Of a DNA stretch of 7,837 nucleotides, positions 1 through 4,884 are shown in pieces. Under the pieces are notes generated by a model that worked only from the letters and a program-made list of their open reading frames with translations, made no database searches and was not told the origin of the DNA. The stretch spans positions 1 through 7,837 of the forward strand of contig JAVCBZ010000067.1 in NCBI GenBank assembly GCA_030765735.1, given 5' to 3'. This DNA comes from Candidatus Susulua stagnicola. GTDB lineage: Bacteria > Omnitrophota > Gorgyraeia > Duberdicusellales > 4484-171. Every line of letters begins with the position of its first letter. Within the stretch, counting starts at the first letter, position 1. The translations under genes were made by a program, and so were the position numbers.

Positions 1-495
1 ACAAGGGAATTAAGGAATACCTTTCAATTATCTAGTCTTATCTTTGAAGGTGAGGAAGATTTAATAACTTTTGCTATATTTATTGAAAATATTTCTAGTA
101 AAGAAGAGAGTTATAACAAAATAGGTAAAGTTAGCTATTTTGTTAACAATAAAGATATTTTTTGCCGACAAGAAGAAACTTATGCAGAATCTTTTCATTC
201 CGAAGAAGAGGGAAGATGCGAAGAATTAATTTCTGGAGTTTCTCAAGCGAAATTTAGTTATTGTTATCTTGATAATCTTACTGGTGAATACAAATGGAAA
301 GAAGATTGGATAAAGGAAGAGCAAGATACTATTCCTCAAGCAATAAAAATAGAATTAGTTTTTGTGAAGAAAACAAAGCAGCAAGAAAAAAATAGTAAGA
401 ATCAAGTGATAACGGGGAGAGGTGAGACTTTAGGATTTAATAAAACAATATTTATTCCTATTGGGACAGGCAGGCAGAGTAAGGAATTGAGTTAG
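1..495 (+). CDS. gspJ: Type II secretion minor pseudopilin GspJ, 3' part (5' end outside window)
   Basis: Open reading frame 1 runs unbroken from the first base to TAG at 493-495 (164 codons visible). The N-terminal prepilin helix lies upstream of the window. The visible part fits the C-terminal beta-rich domain of GspJ/PulJ: a sheet segment (VSYFVNN, visible residues 44-50), an aromatic stretch with a conserved-looking K/E-W pair (residues 97-103), then the typical 'P-x-A-[IV]-[KR]-[IL]-E-L' strand (IPQAIKIELVF, 111-121) and a last strand TIFIPIG (149-155). GspJ sits with GspI and GspK in the tip complex of the T2SS pseudopilus in the periplasm. The call rests on these weak family motifs plus position directly before gspK, the usual J-K order. 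The last ten residues (GTGRQSKELS) are encoded by a GC-rich CAGGCAGGCAG tract that may be repeat-derived. Alternative: another minor pseudopilin or PulG-like protein. Confidence 0.78.
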   Translation, partial: TRELRNTFQLSSLIFEGEEDLITFAIFIENISSKEESYNKIGKVSYFVNNKDIFCRQEETYAESFHSEEEGRCEELISGVSQAKFSYCYLDNLTGEYKWKEDWIKEEQDTIPQAIKIELVFVKKTKQQEKNSKNQVITGRGETLGFNKTIFIPIGTGRQSKELS

Positions 496-1512
496 ATGAT
501 CAAAAAAAGTGCTAGTGTGTTAATTGGTACTCTTTGGGTATTAAGCTTTTTATCAGTTTTTGCTATTAATCTTGCTTATACTGCAAGGAGCCAATTATAT
601 TATGCTCGTCATCTTCAAAATCGGGTAAAAGCATATTATCTAGCTAAAGCTGGTATAGAAAGGACAACTAGTGAGCTGATTAAGGATGATGAAGCTAAAA
701 TTGATGGCTTAGGTGAAAATTGGGTTAGCAATGAAGAACTTTTCAAAGAGGTGCCTTTTGGAGAAGGATTTGTAACTATTAGTTATCAGTTTCAGACACA
801 AAGTAGCCAGGCTGGAGACGAAAGCATAATTTTATATGGAGCAATGGATGAGAGTAGCAAAATAAATATAAATAGTGCCTCAGTAGGAGTATTAGCAACT
901 TTGTTAGAGCGGGTTGGAGAAGTAGAGATAGATGAGGCAAATAATATTGCTGGAGCAATTCAGGATTGGAGGGATGTAGATATTGTTGTTTCTTTAGGAG
1001 GTGCAGAAAATAAATATTATCAAGGTTTAGATATTCCTTATGATTGTAAAAATGGAAATTTTCAAGTATTAGAAGAATTGTTGTTGGTTAAAGGAATAAC
1101 ACCAGAAATATTTTTTAAGATTAAAGATATTGTTACTGTTTATGGGGAAGGTAAGGTAAATATTAATACTGTCGGATATAACACATTATATGCTTTGGGT
1201 TTAAGCGAAAGCCTTTGCAGACAAATAATAGAATTTCGTCAGGGTAATGATGGTGCATTTGGAACAGAAGATGACAATAGTTTTACTAGTGTTCAGGGGG
1301 TAAGGGATATAGGACCTTTATTTACAGAAGAGTCAATTCAGATTAATAAATTAATTTCAGGTAATATGTTATCTGTAGAATCAAATGTTTTTCGAATTAA
1401 TTCTGTAGGTCAATTAAAAATTGATAAAGGCGTATATTCAAGGAATATTGTTTGTGTTTTAAAGCGTGAAACACTAAAAGATCCACAAATATTGTATTGG
1501 CATGAAAACTAA
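496..1512 (+). CDS. gspK: Type II secretion minor pseudopilin GspK
   Basis: 338 aa, close to the usual GspK length. The start ATG abuts the gspJ stop (TAGATG), with AAGGA at 481-485 as a likely ribosome-binding site. Residues 1-30 form a type IV-prepilin-like N-terminus: a short basic leader (MIKKSA), then the hydrophobic helix SVLIGTLWVLSFLSVFA. Aligned to GspK proteins, cleavage would fall between A6 and S7, and position +5 is Gly; absence of Glu5 is characteristic of GspK. The large GspK-specific domain follows: KININSAS (122-129), DWRD (157-160), GGAENKYYQGL (168-178), FQVLEELLLVKGI (189-201), a second helix-hairpin-helix-like block KVNINT (220-225), and GNDGAFGTEDD (250-260), an acidic loop typical of the family and possibly metal-binding. 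GspK caps the pseudopilus tip in the periplasm. The odd point is Ala instead of Gly at -1 of the presumed cleavage site. Confidence 0.93.
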   Translation: MIKKSASVLIGTLWVLSFLSVFAINLAYTARSQLYYARHLQNRVKAYYLAKAGIERTTSELIKDDEAKIDGLGENWVSNEELFKEVPFGEGFVTISYQFQTQSSQAGDESIILYGAMDESSKININSASVGVLATLLERVGEVEIDEANNIAGAIQDWRDVDIVVSLGGAENKYYQGLDIPYDCKNGNFQVLEELLLVKGITPEIFFKIKDIVTVYGEGKVNINTVGYNTLYALGLSESLCRQIIEFRQGNDGAFGTEDDNSFTSVQGVRDIGPLFTEESIQINKLISGNMLSVESNVFRINSVGQLKIDKGVYSRNIVCVLKRETLKDPQILYWHEN

Positions 1513-3010
1513 GTCAGGAACAAATAAGCATAAACAAAAGCAACTCGTAACCGCTTTAGAAATAAGTGATAAGTGGCTAAGAGTAGTTCAAGCAGAATGT
1601 CATAAACATAAAAAGGTGATTTCTGCGATTGTGACAAAGAAGATTGATTCGTTAACTGACGATAGAATCAGCGGATTAATTGCTAAATTAACTAATGAAT
1701 TAAAGATAAATTCTCATTATCTTACCATTTCTGTACCGCGTAATGCTACTACTACGAGAAATTTAGAACTTCCCTCTACAGATACTTTTGAAATAAAAGA
1801 CATGATTGAATTACAAATTGGGAAGCAAACACCTTATGCAAGTTATGAGGTAATTAAGGATTATCATATATTAAATAGCGATGCAGAGGGGTATAGCAAT
1901 GTATTGCTTGTTATTGTCCATCGAGACATTGTTAGTAGGTATTTTAAGATATTGGAAAAAGCAGGTCTTTCTGCAGAAAGAGTAGCTTTCAGTTCTGAAG
2001 GTTTATTAAATTGGAGTCGTTTTTCTGTTGATATTGTACAACGAGCAAACAATGATAGACCACATATATTAGTTGGAGTAGATTATGACACAAGTGACTT
2101 TGAAGTTGTGTTAAATAAAAAATTGATATTTGGTAGGAGTATTGCTTTAGGTTTTTCTCAATTCTATGATCAACCAGATCAAGAACAAGATAAATTTATC
2201 AAAGAAGTTGGTCATTCCATTTATGCTTATTTAAATGAAGCAAGAGATAAGGACATAGACAAAATCACGATTAGTGGACCAAAAACATTTATAAAGAATT
2301 TGAATGAAGATGTTTTAGGAGATAAATTTGGCTTGTCTGTAGAAGTCATAGATCAGTTTAAAAATGTGCCAATTACAGATCAAGCTTTAAAGTTATATGA
2401 TGAACAAGTAGACAAAGATTCATCATTTTTTGGATTAATTGGGTTGGCTCTTACATTTGGTGAACAAAATATTGATCTTATTCCTCAAGAACTAGAGATA
2501 GAAAGGAATGTTAAACAAAAAGGTAAAGATTTATATGTTAGAAGTATATTATTGATAGCTATCGTAATTATTATTTCTGCTACTTTTTTTGGTAGAGTAT
2601 ACAACAAAGAACGATATTTTAGACAATTGAAGGCTGGGCTTTCGAAAATTCAGGATAAAACTGAGCGATTAAATAATATGATTTGGATGCTTGAAGCTGT
2701 AAAGACTAGAGTGAGCACAAAGGGCATGTCGTTAAATCTTCTTGCTGAAGTACATGAGGTTATTCCGCCTGAAATCAATTTAATTTCTATAAATTTTGAT
2801 GGCAAAGAACGTGTAATTTTACGAGGATCATCTGATGCAATGGCAGAGATTTTTAATCTTGTTAACAAGCTAGAAGGATCAAAATATTTTGAAAATGTTG
2901 AGACAAAGTACGTAACTAAACGTCAAGTAAAAGGTAAAGAATCAAATGATTTTGAGATTTTTTGCCCTTTATCAGAAAAATACAGAAACATAAATAAATA
3001 TGGATTGTAA
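1502..3010 (+). CDS. gspL: Type II secretion platform protein GspL (PilM-PilN-like fusion)
   Basis: 502 aa. The start overlaps the last 11 bases of gspK and shows no clear Shine-Dalgarno, so translation is probably coupled. Residues ~15-320 form a cytoplasmic actin-like/PilM-type domain (ALEISDKWLRVVQ at 18-30, LTISVPR at 74-80, VGVDYDTSDFEVVL at 191-204, ITISGP at 255-260). IDLIPQELE (324-332) is the hallmark junction seen before the membrane segment of GspL/PilN. A single transmembrane helix spans about 347-364 (SILLIAIVIIISATFFG). A coiled-coil-like stretch (368-400) and a periplasmic ferredoxin-like PilN/GspL domain (IPPEINLISINF, 421-432; LEGSKYFENVET, 457-468) follow. In the T2SS, GspL binds the GspE ATPase on the cytoplasmic side and GspM in the membrane and periplasm. 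The actin-like phosphate motifs are degenerate (Glu20 where PilM has Asp), suggesting nucleotide is not bound as in PilM. Alternative name: PilM/PilN fusion of a type IV-like system; adjacency to gspK favours GspL. Confidence 0.85.
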   Translation: MKTKSGTNKHKQKQLVTALEISDKWLRVVQAECHKHKKVISAIVTKKIDSLTDDRISGLIAKLTNELKINSHYLTISVPRNATTTRNLELPSTDTFEIKDMIELQIGKQTPYASYEVIKDYHILNSDAEGYSNVLLVIVHRDIVSRYFKILEKAGLSAERVAFSSEGLLNWSRFSVDIVQRANNDRPHILVGVDYDTSDFEVVLNKKLIFGRSIALGFSQFYDQPDQEQDKFIKEVGHSIYAYLNEARDKDIDKITISGPKTFIKNLNEDVLGDKFGLSVEVIDQFKNVPITDQALKLYDEQVDKDSSFFGLIGLALTFGEQNIDLIPQELEIERNVKQKGKDLYVRSILLIAIVIIISATFFGRVYNKERYFRQLKAGLSKIQDKTERLNNMIWMLEAVKTRVSTKGMSLNLLAEVHEVIPPEINLISINFDGKERVILRGSSDAMAEIFNLVNKLEGSKYFENVETKYVTKRQVKGKESNDFEIFCPLSEKYRNINKYGL

Positions 3011-3013
3011 GCT

Positions 3014-3034
3014 AATAATTAGTAATTATTTTTT
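3014..3034 (+). other. AT-only palindrome in the gspL-gspM gap
   Basis: The 63-base gap between gspL and gspM contains AATAATTA (3014-3021), one base, then its exact complement TAATTATT (3023-3030), followed by a short T run. It is a perfect 8-bp inverted repeat, but with a one-base loop and no G-C pairs it would be a weak hairpin. It could slow transcription or act as an mRNA 3'-end/processing point. In DNA this AT-rich such palindromes also arise by chance. No promoter is evident in this gap. Confidence 0.3.
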
Positions 3035-3061
3035 AGTCGTATATGTTTATTTTATTAGGAT

Positions 3062-3067
3062 GGTGGT
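3062..3067 (+). promoter_or_regulatory. Ribosome-binding site of gspM
   Basis: GGTGGT lies six bases before the ATG at 3074, in the purine/G-rich context AGGATGGTGG (3057-3066). It supports this start because gspM is the only gene of the cluster not overlapping or touching its upstream neighbour and so cannot rely on stop-start coupling. Confidence 0.6.
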
Positions 3068-3073
3068 AAGCGA

Positions 3074-3613
3074 ATGCTAGCTCTTCCGAAATTATCCAAA
3101 AGAGAAAAACAGATTGGTTTTATTTCTTTGGCTTTAGTTCTTTTTATTTTTTTTGATAAAGTTATTTTTAGCCCTGTCAAAGAAAGATTAAAAAATTTAA
3201 ATAGCCAAATATTGGTTCAAGAGAAAAAATTAGTTAAATCAAGGCGTATATTGTCTCAAGAGGATTTAATCATAGAGGAGTATGAAAAATATGCTCAGAA
3301 TGTAAGGCAAGACAGTTCTAACGAAGAAGAAATTGCTTCGTTGCTTAGTATTATAGAGAAAATCGCAAATGATAGTTTTGTTTCTATCGTTGATATGAAA
3401 CCTTCTAATGTAGAAAGCTTTAAGTTTTATAATAAATATGTAGTTAGAATTGAAGCTGAAGCTAAAATTGGTTATTTAGCAGATTTAATTTATCAATTGG
3501 AAAAGTCTCCTTTACTGCTTAGAGTGACAGAAGTACGCTTATCTCCCAAGCAAAAAGAATTTTCTGTTTTAAGAATTTATATAACCATAGTACAAGTCCT
3601 ATTATCCGAATAA
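3074..3613 (+). CDS. gspM: Type II secretion platform protein GspM / PilO-like
   Basis: 179 aa with GspM/PilO architecture. There is a short basic cytoplasmic N-terminus (LSKREKQIG), one transmembrane helix at about residues 15-33 (FISLALVLFIFFDKVIFSP), and a coiled-coil-like helix (~35-80, rich in K/E/L with RLKNLNSQILVQEKKL). A periplasmic ferredoxin-like domain follows (SIVDMKPSNVE at 102-112; RIEAEAKIGYLADLIYQLEKSPLLLRV at about 125-151, the typical 'L..L..L..LE.S..L..V' pattern; a final strand IYITIVQVLL). In the T2SS inner-membrane platform GspM dimerises with GspL and stabilises it. The assignment rests on topology, the family-like strand-helix-strand pattern and position directly after gspL. 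Primary sequence in this family is poorly conserved, so PilO of a type IV pilus system is the main alternative. It is the last gene of the operon: a terminator hairpin begins inside its stop codon, and no gspN follows. Confidence 0.8.
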   Translation: MLALPKLSKREKQIGFISLALVLFIFFDKVIFSPVKERLKNLNSQILVQEKKLVKSRRILSQEDLIIEEYEKYAQNVRQDSSNEEEIASLLSIIEKIANDSFVSIVDMKPSNVESFKFYNKYVVRIEAEAKIGYLADLIYQLEKSPLLLRVTEVRLSPKQKEFSVLRIYITIVQVLLSE

Positions 3614-3636
3614 AAGGGGTCAACTCCCTTTTTTTT
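3612..3636 (+). terminator. Intrinsic terminator of the gsp operon
   Basis: AAAAGGG (3612-3618) pairs with CCCTTTT (3626-3632) around the 7-base loop GTCAACT, and the T run continues to 3636 (eight consecutive T from 3629). This is a classic Rho-independent terminator. Its 5' arm starts within the gspM TAA stop (3611-3613), so termination is immediate after translation. It separates the secretion operon from hisG. Confidence 0.85.
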
Positions 3637-3661
3637 GCCAGCTAATATCTTAATATTTTCC

Positions 3662-3690
3662 TTTACAAGTTAATATAGGCATTGTATAAT
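3662..3690 (+). promoter_or_regulatory. Predicted sigma-70 promoter for hisG
   Basis: TTTACA (3662-3667; one mismatch to TTGACA) and a perfect TATAAT (3685-3690) are separated by exactly 17 bases. Transcription would start near 3697, giving a leader of about 94 bases before the hisG ATG. The position just after the gsp terminator and before an otherwise promoterless run of genes makes functional sense. A chance match is possible in AT-rich DNA, but a consensus -10 with ideal spacing in the only long intergenic region is persuasive. Confidence 0.75.
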
Positions 3691-3700
3691 TTTTCTTTTA

Positions 3701-3780
3701 GATCCTTTGGCTTCACCCTGACTGGTGTCAGGATTTCGCTAATGGGTCGACTACAGTTCGCCTTTGGCGAACTAAGTTTC
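3701..3780 (+). other. Structured, GC-richer leader / candidate dispersed repeat upstream of hisG
   Basis: The block is distinctly richer in G+C than its surroundings. It contains hairpin 1, CCTGAC (3717-3722) / GTCAGG (3727-3732) with loop TGGT, and hairpin 2, AGTTCGCC (3755-3762) / GGCGAACT (3766-3773) with loop TTT, a perfect 8-bp stem. Two pairings compete with hairpin 1: CACC (3714-3717) with GGTG (3724-3727), and ATCCT (3702-3706) with AGGAT (3730-3734). CCTTTGGC occurs twice (3704-3711 and 3761-3768). There is no T run after either hairpin, no histidine-rich leader peptide, and no T-box or other riboswitch signature that I recognise. It may be a regulatory leader, or a REP-like repeat inserted between promoter and gene. 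Confidence 0.5.
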
Positions 3781-3790
3781 TTGAACATAT

Positions 3791-4666
3791 ATGGAAAAAT
3801 TAAAATTAGGAATACCTAAAGGAAGTTTGCAGGAGAAAACATTAGAGCTTTTTCGCATGGCTGGGTTTAATATTTATCTAAGCTCACGGTCATATTTTCC
3901 TTCTATTGATGATAATGAAATTGAGGTTGTGCTTATTAGAGCTCAAGAAATGTCTCGTTATGTTGAAGAAGGGGTTCTAGATTGTGGCATTACTGGCGAA
4001 GATTGGATTTTAGAGAATGGTTCAAGTGTTTTAAAATTGTCTCAGTTGCCCTATGCTAAGCAAACTCTTAATCCGGTAAGATGGGTTGTTGCAGTAAGGG
4101 AAGATTCTCGGATAAAGAAAATAAGTGATTTAAAAGGTAAAAGAGTAGCTACAGAATTATTGAAATATACTAAGAAATTTTTTAAAGCGGAAAAAATAGA
4201 TCTAGATGTAGAATTTAGTTGGGGTGCTACTGAAGTTAAGGTAAAAAGTGGTTTGGTTGATGCTATCGTTGAACTTACAGAAACTGGAGCAAGTTTGCGA
4301 GCCAATGGTTTAAAAATAATTGATACAATATGTACTTCCACTACTCAGTTTATTGCTAATAAGTCTTCTTATAAAAATGCCTGGAAGAAGAAAAAAATGC
4401 AACAAATTTTGCTGCTTCTTAAGGGAGCTTTAGAGGCTAGAGCTAAAGTTGGTCTTAAACTAAATGTTAAAGAGGACAACTTAGACAAGATTTTGTCTAT
4501 TCTTCCGGCTTTAAAGAAACCAACAATTTCTCATTTAACTTTAAAGAATTGGGTTGCTTGTGAAGTTATTGTTGAAGAAAGTCATGTACGTAAAGTTTTG
4601 CCTTTATTGAAGGAAAATGGGGCTCAAGGGATAATAGAGTATCCCTTAAATAAAGTTATATATTAA
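3791..4666 (+). CDS. hisG: ATP phosphoribosyltransferase, long form
   Basis: 291 aa. HisG catalyses the committed first step of histidine biosynthesis, ATP + PRPP to N1-(5-phosphoribosyl)-ATP + PPi (EC 2.4.2.17), in the cytoplasm. Visible motifs: GIPKGSLQEKTLELF (7-21), the family N-terminus; DCGITGEDW (64-72); and the PRPP-binding loop ELTETGASLRANGL (161-174). The extra C-terminal domain (~215-291), ending GAQGIIEYPLNKVI, is the ACT-like HisG_C regulatory domain. It marks the long, hexameric, histidine-inhibited form that needs no HisZ partner. The start is the only plausible ATG; the family N-terminus begins at once. No clear Shine-Dalgarno is seen (TTTCTTGAACATAT precedes the ATG), and a stable hairpin sits 17 bases upstream. 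It has its own promoter after the gsp terminator. No other his gene is in the window. Confidence 0.96.
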   Translation: MEKLKLGIPKGSLQEKTLELFRMAGFNIYLSSRSYFPSIDDNEIEVVLIRAQEMSRYVEEGVLDCGITGEDWILENGSSVLKLSQLPYAKQTLNPVRWVVAVREDSRIKKISDLKGKRVATELLKYTKKFFKAEKIDLDVEFSWGATEVKVKSGLVDAIVELTETGASLRANGLKIIDTICTSTTQFIANKSSYKNAWKKKKMQQILLLLKGALEARAKVGLKLNVKEDNLDKILSILPALKKPTISHLTLKNWVACEVIVEESHVRKVLPLLKENGAQGIIEYPLNKVIY

Positions 4667-4667
4667 T

Positions 4668-4770
4668 ACACAGATGATCACAGATTTGAAAACGGATGAA
4701 CACAGATGAAGATATCTGTGATAATCTGTGAAAACGTTTTGTTTAAAATGCAATCTGTGATTATCTGTGT
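4668..4770. repeat. 103-bp inverted-repeat element made of CACAGAT/ATCTGTG units (MITE-like)
   Basis: The 19-base ends (4668-4686 and 4752-4770) are inverted repeats matching at 18 of 19 positions. The heptamer CACAGAT occurs at 4669, 4679 and 4701, and its complement ATCTGTG at 4714, 4724, 4753 and 4763. Three pairs are spaced exactly 10 bases apart. A 17-mer is present three times: inverted at 4669-4685, direct at 4714-4730 and 4753-4769. The copies differ only at one central base. The left arm can therefore pair with either the middle or the right copy, and CACAGAT (4701-4707) can also pair with ATCTGTG (4714-4720). AAAACGTTTT (4731-4740) is a perfect palindrome. AAT flanks both ends (4665-4667, 4771-4773), possibly a 3-base target duplication. 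The element begins one base after the hisG stop. From memory, CACAGAT-type intergenic repeats occur in many unrelated bacteria. Confidence 0.8.
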
Positions 4771-4777
4771 AATGAGC

Positions 4778-4781
4778 GGAG
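4778..4781 (+). promoter_or_regulatory. Ribosome-binding site of the small basic protein gene
   Basis: GGAG (in GCGGAGTGAAG) is seven bases before the ATG at 4789, ideal spacing. It lies just outside the right end of the inverted-repeat element, so the repeat ends immediately upstream of this translation signal. It is one of the better Shine-Dalgarno sequences in the window and supports the short frame downstream as a real gene. Confidence 0.65.
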
Positions 4782-4788
4782 TGAAGAT

Positions 4789-4878
4789 ATGCCTTGCGGA
4801 AAGAAAAAGAAATTAAAAAAAGTAAAAAGACACTGGTTTAAAAAAAGAAGAAAACAGCAAAGACATAAGTCTAAATAA
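4789..4878 (+). CDS. 29-aa highly basic protein, AURKAIP1/COX24 (mS38/bS22-like) family
   Basis: The ATG at 4789 runs to TAA at 4876-4878, giving 29 residues that start MPCGKKKKLKKVKRHWFKK and end RRKQQRHKSK. Over half are Lys/Arg/His, and there is one Cys and one Trp. The layout (MPxGKK start, K/R-rich, H at position 15, 'KKRRK' centre, RHK-x-K end) closely resembles, as I recall it, the short AURKAIP1/COX24-domain proteins of Bacteroidota (MPSGKKRKRHK...RKKR...RHKK). These are relatives of mitochondrial mS38 and mycobacterial bS22, which bind 16S rRNA near helix 44 of the small ribosomal subunit. Support is the GGAG Shine-Dalgarno seven bases upstream, a 6-base gap to the next gene, and the family-like composition. 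Function as a ribosomal or RNA-binding protein is inference. The main alternative is a chance A-rich frame, which the ordered family-like ends make less likely. Confidence 0.7.
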   Translation: MPCGKKKKLKKVKRHWFKKRRKQQRHKSK

Positions 4879-4884
4879 TCTTCA

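Noticed and set aside
1864..2052. Antisense open frame of 62 codons inside gspL
   Set aside because: It lies wholly opposite a well-supported conserved gene, shows no recognisable protein features, and is the length expected by chance. The same applies to antisense frames at 2650-2868, 4051-4341 and 6701-6883.
3742..3818. Short frame starting MGRLQFAFGEL in the hisG leader, as a possible attenuator leader peptide
   Set aside because: It contains no histidine codons, has no ribosome-binding site, overlaps the hisG start in another frame, and is not followed by a terminator-type hairpin with a T run.
4686..4717. TTGAAA followed by weak -10-like sequence within the inverted-repeat element, as a promoter for the small basic gene
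   Set aside because: No acceptable -10 hexamer sits at 16-18 bases spacing. The TAAAAT at 4744-4749 likewise lacks a -35 partner. Read-through from the hisG promoter is simpler.
4668..4770. CRISPR array interpretation of the repeated CACAGAT units
   Set aside because: The repeats are 7-17 bases, occur in both orientations and have no spacers of uniform length. The pattern is an inverted-repeat element.
4668..4770. Intrinsic terminator after hisG
   Set aside because: The 3' arm is followed by AATGAGCGG with no T run, so a Rho-independent terminator is not supported despite strong hairpin potential.
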